Source: Actinophytocola sp035634895 (lineage in GTDB: Bacteria > Actinomycetota > Actinomycetes > Mycobacteriales > Pseudonocardiaceae). From it: a stretch of 64,000 nt of DNA. The notes beneath the pieces are model-generated. The model searched no databases. It was not told the DNA's origin and saw only the letters and a program-made list of their open reading frames with translations. The stretch is taken from NCBI RefSeq assembly GCF_035634895.1, contig NZ_DASQCC010000100.1:1-64000 (forward strand), read 5' to 3'. Positions 1-8,432 of this stretch are shown here, piece after piece (position 1 is the stretch's first letter; the number at the start of each line of letters is the position of its first letter). The position numbers were made by a program, and so were the translations under genes.

Positions 1-1
1 C

Positions 2-1414
2 CCGATCGACACCGCGGCCGATGTCCGGGCGGCGGTTGATCGAGCGAAGCCGGCCGCGATCTGGTGGCGTGAGCTCGGGTTCGACGGGCGTAAGCAGCGA
101 CTGCGCACCTGGCGTTCGCTCATCGTGCAGCGCATCGACGAGTTCGCCGAGCTGATCCATCGTGAGAACGGCAAGCCTGTCTTCGACGCGATCGCCGAAT
201 TGTCGATCGCAGTGGAGCACCTCGACTGGGCTTCCGGCGCCGCGCAGAAGGTGCTCGGCCAGCACAAGGTGTCTTCGGGTCTGCTCGCGATCAATCACAA
301 GGCCACGCTCGAGTACCGGCCGTACGGCGTCGTCGGCGTTCTTGGTCCGTGGAACTACCCGGTACACACGCCGATGGGCTCGATCTCCTACGCGTTGGCC
401 GCGGGCAACGCGGTCGTGTTCAAGCCGAGCGAGTACACGCCGGGCGTCGGCAGGTGGCTGGCCGAGAGCTTCGCCGAGATCGTGCCGGAGCAGCCGGTCT
501 TCCAGCTGGTCACGGGCTACGGCGAGACCGGCGCGGCGCTGTGCCGGTCGGGCGTGGACAAGCTGGCGTTCACCGGCTCCCCCGCGACGGGCAAGAAGAT
601 CATGGCCGCGTGCGCCGAGACGCTGACGCCGGTCCTGGTCGAGGCGGGCGGCAAGGACGCGCTGCTGGTGGACGCGGACGCGGACCTCGACGCGGCGGCC
701 GACGCGGCCGTGTGGGGCGGCATGTCGAACGCGGGCCAGACGTGCGTCGGCGTCGAGCGGGTCTACGTGCACGAACGCGTGTACGACGACTTCGTGTCCA
801 AGGTCGTGAAGATCGCCGGTGACGTGCGGGCGGGCGACGACGCGGAGGCACAGATCGGGCCGATCACGATGCCGGGCCAACTGGCGATCATCCAACGGCA
901 CATCAAGGACGCGCTGGCCCGCGGTGGCCGGGCGCTGGTCGGCGGCGCCGACGCGGTGGGCGAGCGTTTCGTGCAGCCGACGGTGCTGGTGGACGTGCCC
1001 GAGGACTCGTCGGCCGTGCGGGAGGAGACGTTCGGCCCGACGCTGACGATCGCGAAGGTCGCCGACATGGACGAGGCGATCACGAAGGCCAACGACTCGA
1101 AGTACGCCCTGGCGTCGACGGTCTTCTCGAAGCGGCGCGGAATGGAACTGGCACGGCGCCTGCGGTCCGGCATGACGGCGGTGAACGGGGTGATCTCGTT
1201 CGCGGGAATCCCGTCGCTGCCCTTCGGCGGCATCGGCGAGTCGGGTTTCGGCCGCATCCACGGCCCCGAGGGGCTCAAGGAGTTCGCCCGCCCGAAGGCG
1301 ATCGCCCGTCAGCGGTTCCGCGCGCCACTGGTGCTGACCACGTTCAGCCGCACCGCTAAGACGGACGCGACGGTGGCGAAGCTGATCACCCTGCTGCACG
1401 GCAAGCGCCGCTGA
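2..1414 (+). CDS. Aldehyde dehydrogenase family protein (5' end outside window)
   Basis: NAD(P)-dependent aldehyde oxidation to the acid, most like the succinate-semialdehyde or broad aldehyde dehydrogenases. The frame is open from base 2, and the translated start (DVRAAVDRAK, then WWRELGFDGR) matches the N-terminal part of the family, so the GTG at 125 is internal and the true start lies upstream of the window. Visible landmarks are GPWNYP, FTGSPATGK (coenzyme loop), VEAGGKD with the general-base Glu, and NAGQTC with the nucleophile Cys. The C-terminal SLPFGGIGESGFGR motif is complete. Substrate cannot be told from sequence. The gene ends at 1414 and is followed by a repeat-rich intergenic stretch. 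Confidence 0.93.
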   Translation, partial: PIDTAADVRAAVDRAKPAAIWWRELGFDGRKQRLRTWRSLIVQRIDEFAELIHRENGKPVFDAIAELSIAVEHLDWASGAAQKVLGQHKVSSGLLAINHKATLEYRPYGVVGVLGPWNYPVHTPMGSISYALAAGNAVVFKPSEYTPGVGRWLAESFAEIVPEQPVFQLVTGYGETGAALCRSGVDKLAFTGSPATGKKIMAACAETLTPVLVEAGGKDALLVDADADLDAAADAAVWGGMSNAGQTCVGVERVYVHERVYDDFVSKVVKIAGDVRAGDDAEAQIGPITMPGQLAIIQRHIKDALARGGRALVGGADAVGERFVQPTVLVDVPEDSSAVREETFGPTLTIAKVADMDEAITKANDSKYALASTVFSKRRGMELARRLRSGMTAVNGVISFAGIPSLPFGGIGESGFGRIHGPEGLKEFARPKAIARQRFRAPLVLTTFSRTAKTDATVAKLITLLHGKRR

Positions 1415-1424
1415 GGTTCGGCCT

Positions 1425-1463
1425 CCGGCCCCGGTTTCCAGCGTACCGGCGGCCACCGACAAT
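1425..1463 (+). repeat. Short interspersed repeat, copy A
   Basis: Core GTACCGGCGGCCACCGACAA, preceded by CCCCGGTTTCCA. It matches copies B (1532-1580) and C (13900-13948) and more weakly D (20749-20820) and E (29930-30002). A DnaA-box-like TTGTCCACA follows at 1482-1490. It lies just after the aldehyde dehydrogenase stop. Function is unknown. Confidence 0.55.
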
Positions 1464-1509
1464 CCCCGCGCCCCACGACGGTTGTCCACAGCCCCGACCG
1501 GGCGAAGCT

Positions 1510-1532
1510 CGCACGAAAGGGACTTTCGTACG
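1510..1532. repeat. Small inverted repeat between repeat copies A and B
   Basis: CGCACGAAAG pairs with CTTTCGTACG across a 3-nt loop, with one mismatched pair in ten. It is followed directly by the self-complementary CCCCCGGGGG. It could act as a terminator for the upstream aldehyde dehydrogenase, but there is no T-tract. A similar GAACGG/CCGTTC hairpin follows repeat copy C at 13960-13980. Confidence 0.5.
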
Positions 1533-1580
1533 CCCCCGGGGGTCCCCCGATTTCAACGCTACCGGGAGCCACCGACAAAT
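1532..1580 (+). repeat. Short interspersed repeat, copy B
   Basis: Contains GGGGGTCCCCC and then GCTACCGGGAGCCACCGACA. It aligns base for base with copies A and C through TACCGG and CCACCGACAA. It lies between the convergent aldehyde dehydrogenase and DUF2334 genes. No coding potential was recognised in 1415-1641. Confidence 0.55.
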
Positions 1581-1641
1581 CTGGTGCTCACGCTGGTCAG
1601 GCGTCTGGTGGGACCAACAGCCGGGTTTTCGCGGACCGAGG

Positions 1642-2373
1642 TCAGGCCGCCTGGGCCGTCTGCCTGGTGAGCAGTGCCGGGTAGGTGATGGGGACCGCGT
1701 CGTGGTGTAGCGCGATGTCCACCGCGTCCAGGAGGGCCTGGCGGGGTCCGGAGCGGGACAGGTCCGTGGTGTCGACGGCCAGCCGGATCAGGTGACCCCG
1801 CCGTGCCGCCCGGGCCGTGCCCATCACCAGGGCGAAGCACCACCACGGCTCGGTTCGCTCACCGAAGCCGAAGCCCTGCACACGTCCTCTGTGGACGGTT
1901 TCGGTACGCAGGTCCCGGATGCCCATGAGGTCCGCGCACATCGTGAAACCCTTGTGGCGCAACGCGACCATCGCGCCAGGGGACACTATCCACCGCGGTG
2001 GCACGAAGGCGTCCGTGGTCAGGTTGAGGCGTTCCATCGCGGCGGCGGACGCCGTCAGGCGCAGTTTCGCCTCGTGGGCGGGAAGCGACGCGAACTCCGC
2101 GCGCCGGCGGACGGTGCGGGTTCTCGCGTCGGCCGGGTGGTCGTAGCCGTGCTGGAGCAGTGCGTTGCCGGCGGCCCGCTGCTCGCGCACCCAGCTCAGC
2201 ACCATCCCCGGCTGGTCGGCGCCCGCGATCCTGGGGGCGAACAACATCGAGAAAGGTACGCCTCGAGAGGCCAGTTCCATGCTCAGATCGCTGGCGCGAT
2301 CCAGTGTCCAGGCGTTGATCCCGGACAGCGACACCATCAGTCGAGCGGACACGCCACCCATGACGACATGCAT
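1642..2373 (-). CDS. DUF2334 / polysaccharide-deacetylase-like protein
   Basis: 243 aa. The protein begins with a (beta/alpha)-barrel-like pattern (LMVSLSGINAWTL, then SMLFAPRI) and has the YDHPAD segment typical of DUF2334 proteins, a divergent branch of the NodB/polysaccharide deacetylase superfamily. A later FVPPRWIVS segment also fits that fold. Activity is not known for this branch. The ATG at 2373 has AGGTAGG about 8 nt upstream, better than the GTG at 2382 in the same frame. There is no signal peptide. It is transcribed divergently from the SAM hydroxide adenosyltransferase gene, with about 120 nt between the starts. The family assignment is from motifs only. Confidence 0.75.
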   Translation of the reverse strand: MHVVMGGVSARLMVSLSGINAWTLDRASDLSMELASRGVPFSMLFAPRIAGADQPGMVLSWVREQRAAGNALLQHGYDHPADARTRTVRRRAEFASLPAHEAKLRLTASAAAMERLNLTTDAFVPPRWIVSPGAMVALRHKGFTMCADLMGIRDLRTETVHRGRVQGFGFGERTEPWWCFALVMGTARAARRGHLIRLAVDTTDLSRSGPRQALLDAVDIALHHDAVPITYPALLTRQTAQAA

Positions 2374-2494
2374 GGATGACACCTACCTGACGCGAAGGTG
2401 ACGTGTCGCCGAACAGTGGCCCGGTTTCATGCGGAGTTCATGCATGCCACGAGTGGGTGTCATTGTCCAGTTTGCCTGCTCGTAGGGTTTGACG

Positions 2495-3307
2495 ATGAGC
2501 TACGACTGGATCTCGTTCACCACCGACTACGGAACCGATGACGGGTTCGTCGGTGTCTGCGAGGGAGTCGTCGCGGGGATCGCGGCCGGGCCGCGGATCA
2601 TCCACATCAGCCACACGATACCGCCCCAGGATGTGCGGCGGGGGGCCGCGGTTCTCGCCCAGTCCGTACCGTTCCTCCCGCCGTCGGTGCACCTGGCGGT
2701 GGTCGACCCGGGGGTCGGGACCGACCGAAAGGGTGTCGTGGTCGTGACCTCGCGGGGGTTGCTCGTCGGACCGGACAACGGCCTCCTGATGCCGGCCGCT
2801 GAGTTGCTCGGCGGGGCGCGGGCGGCCTACGAGCTGACCGAGCCGGCCTACCGGCTGTCGCCGGTGTCGGCCACCTTCCACGGGCGGGACGTCTTCGCGC
2901 CCGCCGCCGCGCACCTGGCCGCCGGGGTGCCGGCCGAGCGCCTCGGCCCGCCGGTCGACCCGGCCACGCTCGTGCGCCTACCGGAGCCGAAGACGTTCGT
3001 GGAGACGGGAAAGCTGTCCACGGAGATCCGGTACATCGACACCTTCGGCAACCTCCAACTGGCCGCGACCGCCGCCGACCTGGACGCCAGCGGCGCGGTC
3101 CTCGGCGCCACCGCACACGCCGACCTCAACGGCCGCTCGATGACGGCCACCGTCGCCCGCACCTTCGCCGACACGACCCGCGACGGGCTGATCCTCTACG
3201 TCGACTCGGGCGGCCGGGTGGCACTCGCGGTCAACGGCGGCTCGGCGGCCCACGCCTTCGGCGGCAAGGTCGGCGACCCGGTACGACTCCTGTTCGCACG
3301 GAGTTAG
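2495..3307 (+). CDS. SAM hydroxide adenosyltransferase (DUF62 / SAM hydrolase)
   Basis: 270 aa. This family splits S-adenosylmethionine with hydroxide to adenosine and methionine, and is related to the fluorinase and chlorinase. The protein shows SFTTDYG near the N-terminus, VVDPGVGT followed by Arg (DRKG), VGPDNGLL, and FHGRDVFAP, which supply the Asp-Arg-His set characteristic of the hydroxide-using members rather than the halogenases. The C-terminal barrel contains YIDTFGNL. The ATG at 2495 gives the usual N-terminus; an in-frame TTG lies two codons earlier. No halogenation genes are near, so a housekeeping SAM or adenosine salvage role is the safer guess. Confidence 0.88.
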   Translation: MSYDWISFTTDYGTDDGFVGVCEGVVAGIAAGPRIIHISHTIPPQDVRRGAAVLAQSVPFLPPSVHLAVVDPGVGTDRKGVVVVTSRGLLVGPDNGLLMPAAELLGGARAAYELTEPAYRLSPVSATFHGRDVFAPAAAHLAAGVPAERLGPPVDPATLVRLPEPKTFVETGKLSTEIRYIDTFGNLQLAATAADLDASGAVLGATAHADLNGRSMTATVARTFADTTRDGLILYVDSGGRVALAVNGGSAAHAFGGKVGDPVRLLFARS

Positions 3308-4136
3308 GACCTGCCGGCACCCAGCGACACCTGGAAATCCCGGGGAGGCGGACTAGCCCTGGATCATGCTGCGCCAGTCGCGGCCGTGCGATAGGTCCTT
3401 CAGCAGCGCCAGGTAGTTGTCGTGCAGTACAACCCGGTAGCACGGGGCCACCCGTGAGGGTCGTGACCACGCCGCCCGCCTCCGTCACGATCACCGGAAT
3501 TGGCGCGAGATCCTCGTAGTCCATGCTCCCGCCGGCGATGACGACAGCGTCGACCCGGCCGGTGACCAGTCCGACGATGTCGCCGGTCGTCTGCAGGAAG
3601 ACCGTGCGGTGCAACGTGGTCAGCAGTTCCTCGGACCAGGTCCCGGGGTTGATCATCGCGGTGCGGGCGCCGCTGAGCTTCACGCGGTCGCCAACCCGCG
3701 TCGGCGTGGTCGCCGAGCCGATCGACCGCCAGCAGCCCCGTCCACGGCCCGCGTAGATCGTCTGCCGAGCGACCGGCTCGTGGATGACGCCGATGGCCGG
3801 TCCGTGCTCGTCCTCGAAGGCGATCCGCGTCGAGAAGACCGGGATCCGGTGGGCGAAGTAGTAGGTCCCGTCGATGGGGTCGACCACCCAGCGGCGGCCC
3901 GACGTACCGGCGGAGGTCCCCAGCTCCTCGCCGTAGACCTCGTCGCGGGGAAACCGGTCGGCCAGCTCTGTGCGGACCAGCGCCTCGACGGCGAGATCGG
4001 CCTCGGTGACCTCGGTGCCGTCAGGCTTGAAGGACACCCGTGTGCCGGCGAAGAACCGCTCGGTGACCAGGTCGCCGGCGCGCCGGGCGAGGCCGACGGC
4101 GAAGTCGACCAGGTCCTGGTCGGCCGGTGGGGTCAA
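3231..4136 (-). CDS. Inositol-monophosphatase / histidinol-phosphatase family protein, 3' end frameshifted
   Basis: As read this is 301 aa, but only about the first 237 residues look native. Mg-dependent phosphatase motifs are EVTEADLAVE, GEELG, WVVDPIDGT and the C-terminal YEDLAP...EAGG. After PVLPG the frame changes to an Arg/Pro-rich tail that overlaps the convergent neighbour. In the neighbouring frame the same DNA reads VLHDNYLALLKDLSHGRDW and stops at 3353-3355, which is the expected family ending. One extra base (or two missing) near 3427-3437 explains this. The start ATG overlaps the MOSC stop as ATGA, so the two genes are translationally coupled. Substrate could be inositol phosphate, histidinol phosphate or another sugar phosphate. 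Confidence 0.8.
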   Translation of the reverse strand: MTPPADQDLVDFAVGLARRAGDLVTERFFAGTRVSFKPDGTEVTEADLAVEALVRTELADRFPRDEVYGEELGTSAGTSGRRWVVDPIDGTYYFAHRIPVFSTRIAFEDEHGPAIGVIHEPVARQTIYAGRGRGCWRSIGSATTPTRVGDRVKLSGARTAMINPGTWSEELLTTLHRTVFLQTTGDIVGLVTGRVDAVVIAGGSMDYEDLAPIPVIVTEAGGVVTTLTGGPVLPGCTARQLPGAAEGPIARPRLAQHDPGLVRLPGISRCRWVPAGPNSVRTGVVPGRRPCRRRRGPPSRR

Positions 4137-4939
4137 TGGACGACGACCTCGTCGCCGGGGTTGATCTCGCCCGGGGTCGTCACCGCCACCTTGATGCCGA
4201 AGCTCACGCCGCCCTCCGGCTCCCTGCGGTAGTCGGCCAGCGTGCGTAGCGGCTCGGGGCCGGCGGAGGTGCCGGTCGGCTGGTCGACCATCGTCACCTT
4301 GCAGCGGACGTCCGGCTTCACCCAGCGCAGGCGCGTCGAGCCGATGGTGAACTCGCGGATCCCGTCCTCGGTGTACGGCGCCTCCCAGCCGGTGACCACG
4401 ATGTTGGGCCGGAACCGTGCCATCGGCACCGGCTTCGCGCCCCTCGCCAGGATCCGGGCGTTGAGATCGTCCAGGGACGACTGCGACGTCAGGTGCAGCG
4501 GCGTGGAGTCGGTGAAGGTGATGTCGCCATGCCGGTCGTCCACCGCCCGCCGGTGGTCCGGGGCCACGCGGACCAGGCGCACGGGCTCGCCGAGCAGCGT
4601 GCTCGCCCAGTCCGCCGGCTCGTCGCCCTGGTCGACCGCCTCGCCGTCCCAGACGCCGTGGATTCCCACCGTCAGCCGGGGACCGTCCGGACGGACGTTC
4701 ACGATCACCGACTCGTGGTCCGGCGCGGACAGGGTCAGCTTGTCGGCCTCGGTGGTCAGCTCCGGCCGGACGACGGCGAGCTTCGACGTGCTGCGCTGGC
4801 TGCGGAACAGCCCGTCCGGCCGGACGAACATGAACGTGCGGTCGTGCAGTACTCCGGTGGGGAGTACCCGCGCGTGGGTCAGAGGGGTGCCGGCACAGCC
4901 CTTGACCGGGTAGAGCATCAGCTGGGAGACAGTCGCCAC
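4133..4939 (-). CDS. MOSC domain-containing protein (mARC/YcbX-like)
   Basis: 268 aa. An N-terminal MOSC beta-barrel domain (MLYPVKGCAGTPL, then GVLHDRTFMFV) is followed by a MOSC domain with FRPNIVV and KPDVRCKVTMVD. The Cys in the last motif is in the position that ligates molybdenum in mARC proteins. The family carries molybdenum cofactor and reduces N-hydroxylated compounds or delivers sulfur. The gene overlaps the phosphatase gene by four bases (ATGA) and lies 44 nt from the purB stop on the same strand. No ferredoxin-like third domain is present, so a separate electron donor would be needed. Confidence 0.88.
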   Translation of the reverse strand: MATVSQLMLYPVKGCAGTPLTHARVLPTGVLHDRTFMFVRPDGLFRSQRSTSKLAVVRPELTTEADKLTLSAPDHESVIVNVRPDGPRLTVGIHGVWDGEAVDQGDEPADWASTLLGEPVRLVRVAPDHRRAVDDRHGDITFTDSTPLHLTSQSSLDDLNARILARGAKPVPMARFRPNIVVTGWEAPYTEDGIREFTIGSTRLRWVKPDVRCKVTMVDQPTGTSAGPEPLRTLADYRREPEGGVSFGIKVAVTTPGEINPGDEVVVH

Positions 4940-4983
4940 CCCACCGAGACTAACGGCGCCGGCCAGGCGGAACCTCCCGGTTT

Positions 4984-6417
4984 CTAGAGGATCGCCCCCG
5001 GCACGTACGCGGCCGCCTCCGGGAAGCGGGCCACGACGTCCGACACGCGCTTCACCACCGCCGCCACCTGGGCGTTCGCCACGCCGGTGAACGGGAGGCG
5101 GTCGGCCAGCAGGTCGTCCAGCCCTGCGCGCGACAGCGGGATCCGGTCGTCCGCGGCCAGCCGGTCCAGCAGGTCGTTGCGCTCGACCCCCTGCTCACGC
5201 ATGGCCAGGGCCACCGCGACCGCGTGTTCCTTGATCGCCTCGTGGGCGGTCTCCCGGCCGACGCCGGCCTGCACCGACGCCATCAGCACCTTCGTCGTCG
5301 CCAGGAACGGCAGGTAGCGGTCCAGCTCTCTGCCGATCACCGCCGGGTACGCGCCGAACGAGTCGAGCACGGTCAGGAACGTCTCGATCAGCCCGTCCAG
5401 CGCGAAGAACGCGTCCGGCAACGCCACCCGGCGCACCACCGAGCACGACACGTCGCCCTCGTTCCACTGGTCGCCGGCCAGCTCGCCGACCATCGACGCG
5501 TAGCCGCGGAGGATCACCGCGAAGCCGTTGACGCGTTCGCTGGACCGGGTGTTCATCTTGTGCGGCATGGCCGACGAGCCCACCTGGCCGGGGCGGAAGC
5601 CCTCCGTCGCCAGCTCGTGACCGACCATCAGGCGGATGGTCTTCGCGAGGCTCGACGGCGCGGCGGCCACCTGCACCAGCGCGGTCACCACGTCGTAGTC
5701 CAGCGACCTCGGGTACACTTGGCCGACGCTGTCGAAGACGTGCGCGAAACCGAGATGACCCGCGATGGTCCGCTGGAGCCTGTCCAGCTTGGCCGCGTCG
5801 CCGCCCAGCAGGTCCAGCATGTCCTGCGCGGTGCCGACCGGACCCTGGATGCCACGCAGCGGGTAGCGCTCCACCAGCGAGTCGAGCCGCTCGAACGCGA
5901 CCAGCAGCTCGTCCGCCGCGGACGCGAACCGCTTGCCCAGCGTCGTGGCCTGGGCGGCCACGTTGTGCGACCGGCCGGCCATCACCAGCTCGCCGTGCTC
6001 GGTCGCGAGCGTCGCCAGCCGGGCCAGCACGGCCACCGTCCTGACCCGGACGTGCTCCAGCGACCTGCGGAGCTGCAGCTGCTCAACGTTCTCCGTGAGG
6101 TCGCGGGACGTCATGCCCTTGTGCACGTGCTCGTGCCCGGCGAGCTCGTTGAACTCCTCGATCCGGGCCTTGACGTCGTGCAGCGTCACTCGTTCACGGG
6201 CCGCGATCGACGCCAGGTCGACGTGGTCGACCACCCGCTCGTAGTCGGCGATCACCCCGTCGGGCACGTCGATGCCCAGTTCGGCCTGCGCACGCAGCAC
6301 GGCGAGCCACAGCCTGCGCTCCAGCACGATCTTGTGCTCGGGCGACCACAGCTCGGCCAGCTCGGCGGAGGCGTAGCGGTTGGCCAGGACGTTCGGGATG
6401 CGTGGCTTGGGCGTCAC
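4984..6417 (-). CDS. purB: Adenylosuccinate lyase
   Basis: 477 aa. It catalyses two purine steps: SAICAR to AICAR plus fumarate, and adenylosuccinate to AMP plus fumarate. The N-terminus IPNVLANRYAS, the TSRDLTENVEQLQLR segment, GRSHNVAAQ and the fumarase-superfamily signature GSSAMPHKMN are all present, and the length fits the actinobacterial PurB group. The start is taken as the GTG at 6417, which puts the conserved KPRIPNVLANRY stretch near the N-terminus; longer in-frame extensions read as Arg-rich noncoding sequence. purD and purA lie elsewhere in the window, so the purine genes are dispersed. Confidence 0.95.
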   Translation of the reverse strand: MTPKPRIPNVLANRYASAELAELWSPEHKIVLERRLWLAVLRAQAELGIDVPDGVIADYERVVDHVDLASIAARERVTLHDVKARIEEFNELAGHEHVHKGMTSRDLTENVEQLQLRRSLEHVRVRTVAVLARLATLATEHGELVMAGRSHNVAAQATTLGKRFASAADELLVAFERLDSLVERYPLRGIQGPVGTAQDMLDLLGGDAAKLDRLQRTIAGHLGFAHVFDSVGQVYPRSLDYDVVTALVQVAAAPSSLAKTIRLMVGHELATEGFRPGQVGSSAMPHKMNTRSSERVNGFAVILRGYASMVGELAGDQWNEGDVSCSVVRRVALPDAFFALDGLIETFLTVLDSFGAYPAVIGRELDRYLPFLATTKVLMASVQAGVGRETAHEAIKEHAVAVALAMREQGVERNDLLDRLAADDRIPLSRAGLDDLLADRLPFTGVANAQVAAVVKRVSDVVARFPEAAAYVPGAIL

Positions 6418-6427
6418 GCACCCCAGC

Positions 6428-7249
6428 CTAGAGTCCCAGCTCGGTGTCGGTCGCGAGCCTGCGCAGCTGCTCGACGGACACCGGGATGGTCTCCTTGGTG
6501 AGCTTCGGGCCGCCGCTGAGCGCGTAGTTGTACGCGGCGGCCTCGACCGCGGCACCGTCGCGCCGGAGGTGGTAGACGGCCGAGATCTTCCCGCCGGCCA
6601 CGAACCCGCCCAGGTCCTGGTCCACGGCCATGAGCACGCCGCCGTCCTGCTCGCCGATCTTTCGGCAGGTGCCCTCCGAGCACGCCGTGTCGACCAGGTC
6701 GTTCGCGCCACCGGGCACCCATGTCTGGACCAGGATCGAGTACCGGACGCCGTCGATGGTGAAGTCGATGGCGCCGTTCACGTTCGTCTGGCCCTCGTAG
6801 TACTCACCGGTGGCCTCGCCGCCGAACTCGGAGACCTCGATCTCCGACGCGTTGGGCAGCACGGAAGGCATGATCTCCCGCAGGTGCGCCGCCATGTCCG
6901 TGCCACGCGCACGCAGCTTGTCGATCGGGAACTGGACCGGCGTGACGTCCTTGGCCGGCCACTGGATCCGAGACGGCGACGGGGACGTCTCGGACCCGGT
7001 GGCCGTCGACTCGGTGGTCGTGGCCGGCCCCTGGCCCGCCTCCACCTGCGACGACAGGCGGCCCAGCGCGACCGGCAGCGCCACGGCCGCCACCGCGACC
7101 GCCACGGTCGCCACGCCGACCCCCATCAGCGCGCGGCGCCGCCTGACCTGCTGACGCGCGGCCGCGACCAGCACGTCCGGGTCGAAGTCGAGCGGCGGCT
7201 CCTCGGCGACGGCGTCCCGCATACCGCCGCGCACGTCTTCCTCACTCAT
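6428..7249 (-). CDS. Membrane-anchored partner of SigE-family sigma factor
   Basis: 273 aa. An N-terminal cytoplasmic segment ending in QQVRRRR leads into one membrane helix (about residues 41-62, AVAVAAVALPVAL). A Ser/Thr-rich linker (TTTESTATGSETSPSPS) and an extracytoplasmic domain of about 190 residues with a Cys pair (TACSEGTC) follow. No enzyme motif was recognised. The ATG overlaps the sigma-factor stop as ATGA, and the layout matches the gene pair at 8433-9721. This suggests an anti-sigma or sensor role, but no ZAS zinc motif (HxxxCxxC) is visible, so the function is inferred from position only. Confidence 0.72.
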   Translation of the reverse strand: MSEEDVRGGMRDAVAEEPPLDFDPDVLVAAARQQVRRRRALMGVGVATVAVAVAAVALPVALGRLSSQVEAGQGPATTTESTATGSETSPSPSRIQWPAKDVTPVQFPIDKLRARGTDMAAHLREIMPSVLPNASEIEVSEFGGEATGEYYEGQTNVNGAIDFTIDGVRYSILVQTWVPGGANDLVDTACSEGTCRKIGEQDGGVLMAVDQDLGGFVAGGKISAVYHLRRDGAAVEAAAYNYALSGGPKLTKETIPVSVEQLRRLATDTELGL

Positions 7250-7770
7250 GACGCGACCCTCCCCATCAGTTCCGACACACAGGTCCGCAGCGATTCGAGG
7301 CCGCGGGCCGACTGGCTCTTGACCGTGCCCTCCGAGCAGGCCATGACGTCGGCCGTCTCGGCGACGGACAGGTCGTCGAAGTAGCGAAGGACCAGCACGG
7401 CGCGTTGCCGGGGCGGCAGGCGCAGCAGGCCCTGGTGGACGAGGTCGCGGGCCCACAGCCGCTCCGGGCTGTCGGCCGGGCCGCGTCCCTCGTCGTGGCG
7501 TTCCGGGACCTCGGCGGCCGACTGCTCGGACCGCCGCCACGGCCGGCGCTTCTCGTCCAGCCAGGTGCGCAGCAGGACCGTGCGGCTGTAGTTCGAGAGG
7601 CTCTCGTCCTTCTCGACCCGCGTCCACGACCGGTAGATCTTGATCAATGTGGTCTGCATCAGGTCCTCCGCGAGGTGCCAGTCACCGCAGTACAGGTACG
7701 CCGACCTGCGCAGTCGGGCGGCGTGCTCGACCGCGAACCGGCGAAAGCTCTCCTCGTCGGACTGTCGCAT
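7246..7770 (-). CDS. SigE-family RNA polymerase sigma factor (module 1)
   Basis: 174 aa. Region 2 runs through RSAYLYCGDWHLAEDLMQ, and region 4 through LPPRQRAVLVLRYFDDLSV and CSEGTVKSQSARGL (the helix-turn-helix that reads the -35 element). This is the GDWH-type ECF group typical of actinomycetes. The ATG at 7770 is preceded by a run of G residues (AAAGGGGG) and begins MRQSDEESF, the normal start for the group; an upstream ATG at 7809 would add an unlikely leader. It overlaps the downstream membrane-protein gene by four bases. The TetR gene ends 38 nt upstream on the same strand. Confidence 0.9.
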   Translation of the reverse strand: MRQSDEESFRRFAVEHAARLRRSAYLYCGDWHLAEDLMQTTLIKIYRSWTRVEKDESLSNYSRTVLLRTWLDEKRRPWRRSEQSAAEVPERHDEGRGPADSPERLWARDLVHQGLLRLPPRQRAVLVLRYFDDLSVAETADVMACSEGTVKSQSARGLESLRTCVSELMGRVAS

Positions 7771-7808
7771 GGGCCCCCTTTCGCCCATTACCCACGACGC
7801 GATGCCCA

Positions 7809-8396
7809 TCAGGGTTGCAAGGACTCGCGGAGCATCCGTTTCGCGACCGCGCGGGGGTCCGGGTTCACCTCGATCAGCGCGTTGACCACGGCGCCGTCCA
7901 CCAGCGCGATGAGGTGCTCGATGCGTCGCTCGTCGACCGGGACGCCCGAGCGGGCCAGGATCTCGGCGAGCAGCGCCCGCAGCTCGACGCCGAGCGTGCG
8001 CATCAGTGGGCGCAGGTAGGGGCGGCGGAACGTCGCCACCAGGCGCTCGTACCGCAGCAGCACCAGCTCGGCGTCCCGTTCGCCGGCCGGCGAGCCGAGC
8101 AGCTGGTCGAGCACGAGGTCGATGACGGACTCGAGGTCGCGCCGCTCGGCGGGGAGCGCCTCCAGCAGCTCACGGCCGCGGACCAGCTCGGCCCTGGCGT
8201 GGTGCTCGACCGCGGCCGTCATCAGCTCGTCCAGCGAGTCGAAGTAGTACGTGGTGGACGCCAGCGGCAGGCCGGCGCGCTCGGCGACGGCCCGGTGCCG
8301 GACGGCGTCGAAGCCGCCCTCGACCAGCAGCGCCGCCGCGGCCGCCACGAGCGACTGGCGACGCCGCTCGCCTTTGGGGGTGCTGGCGGCCGTCAT
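7809..8396 (-). CDS. TetR family transcriptional regulator
   Basis: 195 aa. The N-terminal helix-turn-helix (KGERRRQSLVAAAAALLVEGGF, continuing AVAERAGLPLASTTYYF) is the standard TetR DNA-binding domain. The rest is an all-helical ligand and dimer domain of about 140 residues with no recognised ligand signature. It sits between two sigma-factor/membrane-protein modules on the same strand. It could regulate one of them or an unlinked gene; no adjacent divergent target is present. Confidence 0.88.
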   Translation of the reverse strand: MTAASTPKGERRRQSLVAAAAALLVEGGFDAVRHRAVAERAGLPLASTTYYFDSLDELMTAAVEHHARAELVRGRELLEALPAERRDLESVIDLVLDQLLGSPAGERDAELVLLRYERLVATFRRPYLRPLMRTLGVELRALLAEILARSGVPVDERRIEHLIALVDGAVVNALIEVNPDPRAVAKRMLRESLQP

Positions 8397-8432
8397 GCCG
8401 AGAAATCGTACGGCTCAGTAGATCCTGGCGAT

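Noticed and set aside
2495..3307. Fluorinase or chlorinase gene cluster
   Set aside because: The protein has the Asp-Arg-His set of hydroxide adenosyltransferases and no halometabolite genes are adjacent.
3231..3352. Native C-terminal extension of the phosphatase
   Set aside because: Its composition is unlike the family, it overlaps the convergent gene, and the shifted frame restores a typical ending.
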